A stretch of 64,000 bases of DNA, taken from the NCBI RefSeq assembly GCF_016086655.4, contig NC_052136.2, positions 51,266,492-51,330,491 of the forward strand. The letters run 5' to 3'. Positions 34,993 through 45,385 of the stretch are shown one piece after another (positions within the stretch are counted from its first letter, which is position 1; the number at the start of each line of letters is the position of its first letter). Below the pieces are notes generated by a model. It ran no database searches, was not told the origin of the DNA, and saw only the letters and a list, made by a program, of their open reading frames with translations. Origin of the DNA: Lepeophtheirus salmonis (Eukaryota > Arthropoda > Copepoda > Siphonostomatoida > Caligidae). The position numbers and the translations under genes are program-made.

Positions 34993-35581
34993 CCGAGTGG
35001 TCCATTAAAATCTGATCACTTTGAATTTTGAAATTCAACACCAATTCTAATTAACAATAGAATTTCAGCAAATTTAATACTGTAAATATATGTGAGTCTG
35101 AGGTCTCTTACTCATTCATGTAGCCTCCCTTAGCGGCAATGATGGTTTCCCGGCGTTGGCGGAAGGACTGGCACACGCTGTAGATGATGTCCTACTTTTT
35201 TTTTACAGCTTTCTGTACAGTCTGGTGTGAACCCCGAGATCTCTAGCTTAGGCCCTCATAGACTTGAATAGATTTTCCTGGGCTGTTTTATTTAACTCCT
35301 CCAGGTCCATTTTGGCCTTTTCAACAAATCCATTCTTCCTCTCTAACGTTTCAGACTTGTGTATATGGTGGAGACGCTCTACAGATTGAAATGCGCAAAT
35401 GGAAATTCGTATATCATGTTCATGTGTCATTTTCTCGACTTGTACGTAACCTAGAGAGCTGAGGCTTGTTTTGTTTTGTAACTAATTTTGTATGCTTTAA
35501 TATTTCGAAATAAGAATTATTTCAATCGCTCAACCCTCATTAATTATTGAATTAGTAGGTGTTTTTCAATGGACCACGTGG
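34993..35581 (-). mobile_element. Tc1-type element, short deletion derivative with both ends
   Basis: The ends are CCGAGTGGTCCATTAAAATC (34993) and TTTTCAATGGACCACGTGG (35581). At 0.59 kb it is the shortest member. The minus-strand frame 35430-35248 carries the N-terminal block (ISICAFQSVERLHHIHKSET then LERKNGFVEKAKMDLEELNK), running into FKSMRA. The C-terminal block with AAKGGY lies near 35130. The deletion removes everything between the second helix-turn-helix and the last 30 or so residues. Confidence 0.75.
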
Positions 35582-38500
35582 TAAAGTAATATCCCGTATG
35601 GTAAACAACTTATGAATTGAAGAAATGCAGAAAATACTCGAAATTTAAAACTGACCAAGGGTTCGCTTACTTTTAAATAAAAATTTAAAAAGGCAATTAA
35701 GAAAAAGTCTAAATGGGGACCCCTATTAAATTTTATAACAGAGTTAAATTTGAATACAAATTCAAAGACCTTCGATTATATTTACTTAGTACGTCAGATA
35801 TTAAAATATACAATCAAACTCCAATATGGGACCTTCTTCTTGAACACCTGTAGAGAAGGGCATAAAATTACTTTATAAGGTACAAACACAAACGTGACAA
35901 TCATTTATAGGACCATTTTAGTTTTCATAACTTGAATAAAGATGATTTCTTAGCCATTTACTCTGCAAACAAAAAAAGCAGATTATAACATAGCTATTAC
36001 AAAGACTCATTATATTTTGTATGCGAAACGTGCTGCCTTGGAATATGATATCTCATCTCCGATGTTCTATTACTTGTGAAGCTTCACCTACATGTTTGAA
36101 AACGGATATTCCTTTTAAAAACAAACTCTACTAATCATTTTTATTTTTTTACGTAATATATAAAATTAATGTTTATTCTATCCCTATGGTTATATTTTAG
36201 CGCCTTTCTATTTTAATAAAGATTTAAATATTAGGATGTGTACAAAAATCCTATTTCTTTTTTTTTAAATTATCCGACAGAACGGGATAACCATTTTACG
36301 ATTTCTCTTCCAGAGTTTGTACCACAAAAAGTAATATAACAACTACTTCTAAAAATATTTTTTTTATTGTATGTTTTTAAATCAATGTATGTGAATTGAT
36401 GAACAATTTGAGCACTTGTCATTTATTTATCTTCGTATATAAATGTATCTCCAGATATCGAGTTATTTACAATGACTCTTTAATACATTTACAATGGCCT
36501 TTAATTGAAATATTTGTGTGTTTCTTTAATGAAATAAATTAATGGTGATATATAAGCTTGAGGCTTGAACTTTTTTTAGTTAAAAAAATATTATAAGCCC
36601 ATGGAAAATTTGGGAGTTAAAAATTATATCCCCAATATAGGAAGAACTTATATGTATATTTTGACTTTCCCTTCAAAAAAATATATCATCATCCAAGATA
36701 AACTATGATGCAATGCTCACTTACATAATTTCTCAAAAACAATGAATAATTGATAATAAATCCTAGAATATTAGTGAGAGGAAAAATATATACCTAGAAT
36801 AATGAAGATTAATTATGAATTTCTGTGGAGAAAGGAGCAAAGCAACAGTCAAAAAAAAAAAGAAATTACACACAAAGAAACAAGTGGGATTTTAGTGACC
36901 CCAGGATTATAAATATCAATGTGAGTAGACATAAGAAAGTAGTGTCGGATTAAAATGTAAGAATTTCGAATTTAGCTCTGCATTGAGTCGAGTTTGTTTA
37001 AGAACAGTGAATTTGTTCAAGTTTGAGCTTTTGAAAATTTCTACATATTTTGGTTTCTCCTTTTCAATACATCAACTCTTCATTTAATACGTAATTATTA
37101 ATTGTCCTTTCGAAGGATACTCCTAATAGAAAGTTGACTTATCCTTACTCAAAGGTATCGAGTATGATTATTCGACTTCAAATAAAGTTGAATGTTACAA
37201 AAAATATTTCGGGGTAAAACTATTTTGGAGAATTGTTGGCATAACCTATCTTGAGTTTCTTGGGGCTCTAGTAATACTCGAATCCAAAAGTATAAGCAAC
37301 TAAATAGTTTTTCTCATCAGTATACCAGCACAATTTGAGAATAGAAATCATTTACTGAGTGACATGAATTTACTTGATGTACAGATTTCAAAACTCGCCC
37401 AAAACACTCACTCTATCGGAGAAGTGGTTTTAAGCCAAAACAATTACACAGAGAAATCCAACTTTCTTTTGAGAGATAAATGACTACCACTGGTCGAACA
37501 TGGTTTAAGGTGTATTTCGTATCACTGAGATGTATTGGGAGTCGATAAAAGCGTAGAAATATCCTAACAAACCCTCAAAATATGCATCATTATTTAAATT
37601 CACAACACAAGTATTTATTGTAAAAATCCCTTTCATGTTAAGTCCCTGTCAACTTTTAATTTAAGAATCGATATTCAGGCTATGAAAAATATGCATCCTT
37701 ATTCAAATAAAAAATAATCCTAAAACTATTTACATAGAGATTACATGTTTTTGAATGGCTAAAAACAAACTACATATATCTAGATCTGACGTCATTAGAT
37801 AATATAATGAAACTCTCAGTAAGAATGATAAATTGTCTTTTTTTCATACTTTTTTTTTCTTATTCTACTAAAGCACAATTTAAGGCCACAAAAGAACAAT
37901 AAGGAGTAGTTATGGTTGTGGGAGCATAAAAACCACCAATTTATTATATAAGTAAAATAAATTGTATTTATTTTCAAGCAACATTCGTGATTCCCAAGCA
38001 TTAGTGCTTCAAATAAATCCTATTTAATGGGGTCTTGTTGTTTTCATGTTGCTGGTTATCCATTCCTTATTAACTGTAAGGCTTTCTCTTTGATTTTTTT
38101 CTCTCAAACAAAAATTAGCAGAGATCGATTCAAAATGCTAATTGATTAAAAATATCACATTAAGATAAATAGCCTGTTAGTTGTTTGATCTATTCATATT
38201 AGTTTTTTTTTAATTTTGTTACTTTTTTTGTGCACTTTTACGTTATTTTAAAAAAATTTATATTCTTATCTTACATGTTACTTTTAATAACAATTCTATT
38301 TAAATATTTTATTAAGGCTAAGTATTATTCGACCGATCAAGGCTTTGATTATCACCGCTGGTCGAAATAATATAAATAAATTACACTGATATCAGCCTGA
38401 GACGCTTTCATCTATCTATCTCGACCATATTGGGGGTAAAAACAACTAATGTTTATTTGAAGAACACAAAATCTGCCAATGGTGTTTGACGAAGATGAAC

Positions 38501-40017
38501 ACCATCATAGCCATCGTGAATAAAGAAATTTTAGACCACTGCAATTGAGAAATGAATACTTTTTTAGACATAGTCTCTTCCTTTAAAGATTTTGACGTTC
38601 TAAACTTGTGGAAAGGGTCGGAGATCAATTGAGTGGAAAATGTTGGGAGGCGAAGAGAGATGAATTATTGAATGGAATTACAATACGACTCAGTTAAATG
38701 AATCAAATTTTGTTCCAGATGAATGCTGTTTTATTTCTTCAATGTGGGTGTAAAACAAGGCGACAAGTATATTATATGAGAGTGAAGCTCATTAACAAAT
38801 TTCTAATCTTAACAGAAAGGAATAAAATATAGTTTGTAGGACATAACTTAAGATTTTTTCTCTCTCACATCCCAAAAAAGGTTCTGTTGTTATAACTAAG
38901 GTGCAGTTACTACTTATCCTCCCTAAAAGAGAATAATAGTAATTGATTATATTAATTTATAGCACTTAGTTCTACCAAATTTATTAGATGGTTTTAAATG
39001 TTACATTGCGAGAGGATTTTTTATCTTATAATAAAATAGTATTATCGCTATTTTTTCATCATTGTCTATAAGTTAAAGTTGCTCCATAATGAATGAAAGT
39101 CGAATTTATACTTCCAAGAATAATAAATAAATCTACATTCAGAATAAGGGCAACTATTATAGTGCTTGAAAGAAAATTAAATGAATTCCATTACTATAGT
39201 AACTATATTACTTGATTCGTAAATTATTGAATATTATAAACTGGCAAGGGCCTAAGAGGGAACGAGAAATCACATTGACAATGGCCAATATCATTTTCTT
39301 AATTTTTAAACCCTTCCGGTGCGGGAGAGCGTCAAATTATTCTATAATGTATTATAATATAGCGCCTGTATATTATATGGAATACAATATTAGGAAAATA
39401 AAAAATGTTGCTATTAATTTCATATAACATGACAATATATATGCATAAAAGTTTGTCTAGTTGAGAAGTCTATCTTTTACTATTGGCAAAAAAATTTCCA
39501 ATCGAAATTTGTACAAAAATGTTTTGAACTAATTTTGTAAAAAAAAAGTAGTTAATAGCATTTATTAACATTGTAAAGAGAAACACAAAACTACCAATAT
39601 TTTTTCCGTACTTGCAAAATTAAGAAGTTATGAAGAATGATGTAGTTGAAAAAATAACACTGTCATGTAGATTTAGTTATTAATTATCCAATATGATACC
39701 AACAGGCTAAATGAAAAAGGGGTTTTTCTAGGGCTCTTTCAATAAAAATGCATGCTCCTTTATGAACTGCAGTATTTGATGCTGTTGTTTCAAAAACATA
39801 GCGGATACATTTTATTTTATATTCCACGCGTTTATAGCATTAAATATATCATTAGCCTTAAGTTCAACAGTTGCTCTGTCAATTATAGGTATAGACAATT
39901 TTTTCATTAAAAGAGGCTCCAGTTGCAACAACTGCCAATCTTTTTATTTTAACATTTATACATTTAATATAATTTTTTGATCCCAGTGAATTGTCATTCC
40001 CCATAGGGGCTTCGATG
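35582..40017. other. Longest stretch without a recognisable feature
   Basis: AT-rich throughout. Short minus-strand frames at 37816-38001 and 38446-38628 have no convincing domain. Around 38550-38470 the minus strand reads FIHDGYDGVHLRQTPLADFV, which has coding-like composition, but I cannot assign it. No terminal repeats seen. Confidence 0.5.
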
Positions 40018-40290
40018 TTATTTCTCTGAAGGGGTATTTAACTTCTTTGGATATATTTGTGCATGTTTCATTTCGTGCCCAGGCTGTTGATGACTTTGAA
40101 AGAACAAAATCCTCAATTTCTCCTCCACCAGCTTTAATTGTTGCTGCAATCTATTAGAAATTTCTCCTCTATCAATGACTTTGTCTATTTCCGGAGATAC
40201 AATAAATTTTTTCCGCAAAGTCATTTGCTGATTTTTATAAGCAAATTGATCAGAGAGCTTCCTCTTTTTGGGAACAAATTGTAATTCTTT
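40018..40290 (-). CDS. Unidentified basic, helix-prone open frame
   Basis: Not recognised. The minus-strand frame, taken from about 40290 without an obvious start, reads VPKKRKLSDQFAYKNQQMTL and continues SNRLQQQLKLVEEKLRILFF. It has a PKKRK stretch like a nuclear localisation signal, then a Leu/Glu/Lys/Gln segment that could form a coiled coil, and it ends at 40018. The first ATG in frame is at 40224. It overlaps the start of an opposite-strand frame (40268-40612). It could be an exon or a transposon fragment. No homologue comes to mind. Confidence 0.25.
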   Translation of the reverse strand, partial: KELQFVPKKRKLSDQFAYKNQQMTLRKKFIVSPEIDKVIDRGEISNRLQQQLKLVEEKLRILFFQSHQQPGHEMKHAQIYPKKLNTPSEK

Positions 40291-40612
40291 TGAACTGATT
40301 GAAAGTCATAATCCATTTGATGAAACCGAACCTCTACTAAGAAGCATCGCGACAGGAGTTACAGTAACAGAAGGGGATATAATCAATTGTGATGACGCAG
40401 AAAGTGTTGATGAAACAATACAGCATCAAGTAGATGGAATTTCGTATTCAGAGTCAAAAATCAAGAAGAAAGATTGGATCAAGACATTGGAGGCACTAGA
40501 GGTTAGAGTAAGAATCGACAAGGAGAAAGTGCATGTTTTCCCATTGCTACTATTTTCTGGGCTACTTGTACTGATCGAGAGAGAAGAGGATATACGAAGC
40601 TATTTCCAGTAG
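40268..40612 (+). CDS. Unidentified acidic open frame (114 codons)
   Basis: Not recognised. Residues 1-70 are acidic and Ser/Thr-rich (ESHNPFDETEPLLRS; GDIINCDDAESVDET), 72-88 are mixed charged (SKIKKKDWIKTLEALEVRV), and 95-107 are hydrophobic (VFPLLLFSGLLVL), ending EREEDIRSYFQ. The composition is more protein-like than most frames here. A Gly-Leu-Leu followed by IRSYF is loosely like the start of piggyBac-type transposase domains, but that is weak. No promoter or splice evidence. It could be part of an old element. Confidence 0.25.
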   Translation: MGTNCNSFELIESHNPFDETEPLLRSIATGVTVTEGDIINCDDAESVDETIQHQVDGISYSESKIKKKDWIKTLEALEVRVRIDKEKVHVFPLLLFSGLLVLIEREEDIRSYFQ

Positions 40613-41304
40613 GAGCTCATAGCATTTTTGGTACAGTTTTTAACAGGGTTATTGGAGGGTAGAGGACAATTGAAATAGTGAGTTATGATAAAATTTGACA
40701 AAAATATCCTCCTTTACTCTAACTGCAATATTTTTCCCCCAAAACTGATCAAAGCAGATTTTGGATATGGTGATTTTCATGGAATTTCGCTTCTTTTGGT
40801 ACCAAATTTGTTAAGTTACGAATTCTTTTCGGTTTAACCCCTAATATAACTATACTAATAGGATAGACAAAGCACAAAGGAAAGATAATTAAAATATGTA
40901 TCAATGGATAATGCAGGAAGTATGACTTTGGACACATGGTAAAATTGCATACAAAGGATGTTAAAGTTTACTAGTACTTTAAAGTTGATATAAGGAAACC
41001 AAACTAGTATATTTATCCAGAAAAAGCCTTAAATTAAACAAAAATGAGCCTAAAATATATTCGAAAATTAGTTTAAAACATTATACATAATGTAAAATAA
41101 TGGTTTGTAGTTCCATCAGAATGAAAATTTGGGTCAAACAAAATTAATAATTAGTCATATTCACTAAAGTATAAAGTTTTCATGTGCTGAAACCATGAAA
41201 TTTGTAGCAATTTTTCCCTTTAAAATCGAGTAAATCTTTAAACCTCCAGGGCTGAATCAATTTTCAAGATATCTGTATAATTTTGTTATGTTAAATATTT
41301 ATTG
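40613..41304. other. No gene recognised
   Basis: AT-rich; no supportable frame. Confidence 0.5.
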
Positions 41305-41753
41305 AAAACCCTCATAATAAACCAGCACAGGTTTCATGATACCAAAAATTTTACTTATGACCAAACTCTCAATTCTGCCCTTTACAATGAACTTCTCGAC
41401 CGTTTGAAGGTGGCAATCGAACAAACATCTTTGATGACGCGCCAGAAGCTCAGGTAGATCGGATGGGAAGTTTTTATGCATCCACCGAACCTGTCGCCTG
41501 TTCCTGTCTATGGCCAACGCACTTGGTTGTACAAATTTGACCTGAATAAATGCCTGTGAAAATTGGTTGTCCGAGTTTTTTGCCAATAGGGGCAAGGGCT
41601 TCTAAAAGAAGGGTATTATGAGGTTGGATTCTTGTTGCAAACAAGTTATCGAACAGAACGATGCATACTAGGCTTAATTTGGATGATTGTAAAACTTCTT
41701 ATAAAGCATTGAAATAAAGGAAAAAATACAAAATTACTTTTTCTGCAACCTAA
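41305..41753 (+). mobile_element. Mariner 3' half (same family as 5.95-6.71 kb)
   Basis: The plus strand reads LNSALYNELLDRLKVAIEQT at about 41368-41425, then MTRQKLR, a stop, and GWEVFMHPP near 41465-41495, where SPDLAP would follow. It ends with the terminal repeat CTTTTTCTGCAACCTA at 41753, the counterpart of TAGGTTGGGGAAAAAG at 5.9 kb. The HDNARPH segment with the second catalytic Asp is deleted between AIEQT and MTRQKL. Nucleotide identity with the 5.95-kb copy is clear over about 330 bases. The opposite-strand 98-codon frame is a shadow. Confidence 0.75.
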
Positions 41754-43090
41754 TATTCTCAGTTTTTTCATAGTCTGGATGAACATTTGAACTTCCTGTT
41801 GCAATACAAACGATCTTACATTCGCATAAAATATTTAGTTTGAACCAGGTCTTAACTATAATCTTTTTATATACTCATTCATAGTTCATTCAAGTGAGTA
41901 AGTGATTAAGTTATTGAAAAGAAAAAGGGAATGTCATCAAAAATCATGAATTCCACGTGAAAAAATATTTTATTTGTGTAACCCATGGATGTGGGTATTT
42001 GAAACTCCTAAAAAGACTCTCAATTTCTGTAATTGTTTTTTTTTTTTCTATTAAAAATGTACGAGAAAACTAAATAAATAAATACATTAATATATATTTG
42101 GGAAATTTCCTCTTTTTAAAGCCTTTTTTTAGATATTCTCCTCGTTTTGTAGTATAATGTAAATTTATGCATATATTTGATACTTAAGGGAAACCTTTTA
42201 CGTAAGATAATTCATAAATATTAAAGTAACAAAGTTACTTTATTTTCATTTCTGAATAAACGTATTATGACCAAGGTGTACCTTGGTCATATGTTCCTAT
42301 CATGTCCATATATATTATGAGACACTGAGCAAATCAAACACTTGTCCTATATTTTTATAAATACTAAAAGTACATAAACATTTTATACGTAGTTTATAAT
42401 CATAAAAAAAGGGATATATTCCTTGACAACAGACAAACTTCTCTCCTCTCCAAATTGTGTGTCTTAACATTCTCTATAAGCAACTTAACTTCTCAAGAAA
42501 CAGGAATATCTCGTGGCAACCCAATGGTATTTCTATACAATTCTAATCGGCAGTGCTTCCCGTGGGTTTTTCGTCACTTCCACATTCAAATAGATATATT
42601 AACCAACTAAATCTTACTTTGCCCTTAGTAGTTATTGCTTATAATACTTAAGTTGAGTATTTTATAGTAAAAAAATACCTTCAAAAATGAGATGAAGGAA
42701 AAATAGTTGTTGCGTGTTCTTAAATTACTCTGCTTTTGTTCATTAATTAATTGTATTCGGGGTATTAACTTCTCCCTCTGAAGTATGTATTATTGGCTAT
42801 CTTTGGTGTATTTTGTTTTAAAAATGTATAATGTAATAAATATATAAAATAAAAATATAAATACAATATTTCCCTAGCACTAATGCTCAATTAAAGGTTA
42901 TTCTCTCTATATTCATTCATTTTATCCCCCCCACAAGACATAAGAAAATATAAGAGGCTGCTGATAGTAACAATATCTAAATTCAGGTATACCATATGTC
43001 TCGCTCTAGCCATCAGCTCGTCGCCCACAAATCATAATCTGCGAGTGATTAATTATTTTTAATGGAGCACCAATTCTGGACCACCCTATT
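41754..43090. other. No gene recognised; contains a short perfect palindrome
   Basis: AT-rich. A 26-base palindrome at 42266-42291 is listed separately. Nothing coding. Confidence 0.5.
42266..42291. repeat. Perfect inverted repeat, 12-bp arms, 2-nt spacer
   Basis: TATGACCAAGGT-GT-ACCTTGGTCATA. The arms are perfectly complementary. It could be a cruciform, a dimeric protein site or the core of a fold-back insertion. Nothing flanking it discriminates. Confidence 0.85.
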
Positions 43091-43165
43091 TATATATACA
43101 GAGTACGACAGGGAAAAAAAGGTTTTTGGTAGCGAAAAATTTCCCTGTCGCACTCTGTATATATA
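43091..43165. repeat. Near-perfect hairpin, 26-bp arms
   Basis: The arm TATATATACAGAGTACGACA then GGGAAA is followed by a 23-nt loop and the reverse complement TTTCCCTGTCGCACTCTGTA then TATATA, with one mismatch. The right arm's end overlaps the start of the inverted-repeat element at 43160. It reads like a tiny palindromic MITE. A pre-miRNA-like hairpin is possible, but there is no evidence of expression. Confidence 0.8.
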
Positions 43166-43573
43166 CAGGGTATACAACGAAACTCAGCACTTTTGATCCA
43201 TCTGTTTTTAAAAAATGTTAAATTGTTTAAGATTTATTCAAAAAATCACAAACTGAGCATCAGATATAATCATCAAGAATATATCTCAATTAATTTAGCT
43301 TCCATAACAGACTCGATTTGGGTATTGATCTAAATTATTACACTACAAGACGTTGGACCTCTTGGTAGTGTGAGAACCTCTGGTGACCTTTGAATCTACC
43401 TCGTAAATTATAAAAAGGCTTAAAATGAACGGTTGTTGACTCCATGTCCGTGTTTTGGCTACAACATGAAATGTGTATACGACCACAAAAAAACATTGCA
43501 CAATTTTGTCATCATATATGACGGAAATCTGGAAATGAGAACCACTGGATTTCGTTATTACGCCCTGTATATA
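43160..43573. mobile_element. Short inverted-repeat DNA element (ATATATACAGGG ends)
   Basis: The left end is ATATATACAGGGTATACAACGAAAC. The right end, GGATTTCGTTATTACGCCCTGTATATAT, reads in reverse ATATATACAGGGCGTAATAACGAAATCC. The inverted repeats match over about 25 bp with small gaps. The interior of about 360 bp has a 78-codon minus frame (43579-43343) without a transposase motif, so it is non-autonomous. The terminal sequence CAGGGT... next to TA suggests a TA-targeting superfamily (inference). Confidence 0.55.
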
Positions 43574-43808
43574 TGGCACATTCCATGGAAAATATGCTTT
43601 TGATTATTGTCCTATGAAATTTGAATAAAAGTTGGGTTGTCAAATTACATATTATTTGGAAACTCAAACATGAAATTTAAGATCTGTAATTTAATCCAAC
43701 TCTGTGCTATGAGCTCTTTTTTTATGATGATTTTGGTCATTAATCATTTTAAAGATCTTTGCGTTTGGGATTGTTGTTAATAAAACAATTAACAGTTGGA
43801 TTCATATA

Positions 43809-44484
43809 CCGAGTGGTCCAATAAAATCTGAACACTTAGAATATTAAACTTCAACAAGATATAATTTCTTAATTAACAATAGAATTTCAACTCAGTTAAT
43901 CCTTAAAATAGATGTGTGTCTGAGCTCTCTTAATAATTAATGTAGCGTCACTTAGTGGCAATGATGGCTTCCAGGAGGAAGGCCTAGCACCCGCTGCGGA
44001 TTTAGTTCTCTGTCATTTGTATCCAAGTGCTGGCTGACAATAGCCTTGAGAGCCTCAGTGTTTAGATAACGGACACTGCAGCCCTTCCCCTCGACATGCA
44101 CCTAAAACATGTGCTCAAGGGGTTGGCATCAGGGCTATAGGGGGCTCAAAAGTGTCAACGAGATTTCTTGCATGGGTCGTCATGGACTTGAAAGGATTGA
44201 CCATTTTGACAGAGCCCTTCTTCATCTCCGACTTTTCTTACTTACTGACGTCATGGACGGTAGTCTAGGGACGCCCAACTGCTCAGAGTGTGCTAATGGA
44301 AATTCGTCAATCTCATTCAAATGTAATTTTCTCAACTTCTACGTAACCTTAAGATCACAGATTTGTTTCGTTTTATAACTAATTTATCATGCTTTAAAAT
44401 ATCGAAACATTAACTAATTTCAATCACTCAACCTTCATTAGCTATTTAATTAGTAACTGTTCAGATTTCAAGAGACAACCCGGT
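43809..44484 (-). mobile_element. Tc1-type element, deletion derivative with both ends
   Basis: The left end is CCGAGTGGTCCAATAAAATC. The right end, AGAGACAACCCGG, is a decayed inverse of it. Minus-strand order: a helix-turn-helix remnant near 44310-44225, a shortened middle, then the C-terminal region. In the C-terminal part DNA reading GGGGTTGGCATCAGGGCTAT (44117-44136) encodes, in reverse, the SPDANPL signature near the third catalytic acid. ATTAATGTAGCGTCACTTAG near 43936 marks the end of the coding part. Multiple frame breaks. The plus-strand 89-codon frame is a shadow. Confidence 0.7.
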
Positions 44485-45079
44485 AACAAATTATTAGATA
44501 ACTATCGAGCTAGGTAACTGAATGATTTTATTAATTTTTTTAAATATAATGTAAATAAATATGATTGACCTTGACTCATGCATCATGTCCTCTAATTTTG
44601 ATAAATAAGATAAAATATCTCACTTTAGAAAAAAAGTTTAGGGTAGAAGATCCATGGGTTTAATTTGTTCTTATGAGTAAAGTTTCATATTGAATGGTTT
44701 TTAGATGGTAAATCATGAAAAAAGCTTAGAAATCAGAGTTGGATTAAGTTATATATCTAAAATTTCCTTTTTGAGTTTGCCAATAATGGATTGATTAACG
44801 TACCCATCTTTATTCAAATCAAATGGAGGTGGAAAATTACCTCCCTAGAATGTACCACAAATTATTATAATTCGGTAATTAAAAACTTTTATGCCATTGT
44901 TAAAGAGTATGCAACTTTGCCTAAACAACTAACATATATAAATATATATTTTTAGTTATTATTCCTCCAACAAATATTACTTTTATTTATTATGAATGTC
45001 CAAAAGTTTAATAACTCAATTTTAACGCATAAATAACTATGCTAAAGTTATCTTTCCTATATTATAAATTATAAATCAA
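44485..45079. other. No gene recognised
   Basis: AT-rich; no supportable frame. Confidence 0.5.
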
Positions 45080-45385
45080 AAGTTGGAAAACATGATGTCA
45101 TTACACAAGGTTCATATATCATCACTTTATCCTTTTTTGAGGGATTTGGTGGGGTCCTCCTTGATCTTCTTCTCCAAGCTGGATAATAACTCCAGATCCA
45201 TCTTTAAATTGTGCCATTCTATTCCTGATTTTATGGAAAGGTCTTCTCCATCATTCTTCATATTGGCCACCTTGAAAACCAAGACTTGGAGCACTTCACA
45301 ATGTTCATAATCTTCGCCACCTCAACTTCAGCATCTAGAAGATCTGAGATGCACGAACTTTTGGATTATTTCTAACCCATGATGA
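45080..45385 (-). pseudogene. N-terminal fragment of a Tc1/maT-like transposase
   Basis: The minus strand reads LDAEVEVAKIMNIVKCSKSW (about 45340-45281), a helix-turn-helix with the CSKS pattern. After a frameshift it continues with the basic/polar linker VANMKNDGEDLS, and then KMDLELLSSLEKKIKEDPTK followed by SLKK (about 45200-45130). The last block is the second-helix start KIKEDPTKSM..LA, shared in pattern with the 18-kb relic (INNDPTLSMRRL). It ends there with a stop. The catalytic part is absent. The opposite-strand 75-codon frame is a shadow. Confidence 0.6.

Noticed and set aside
41299..41595. 98-codon minus-strand open frame
   Set aside because: The opposite strand carries mariner blocks (ELLDRLKVAIEQ; GWEVFMHPP), so the minus frame is a shadow.
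44109..44378. 89-codon plus-strand open frame
   Set aside because: Antisense to the Tc1-type element at 43.8-44.5 kb.
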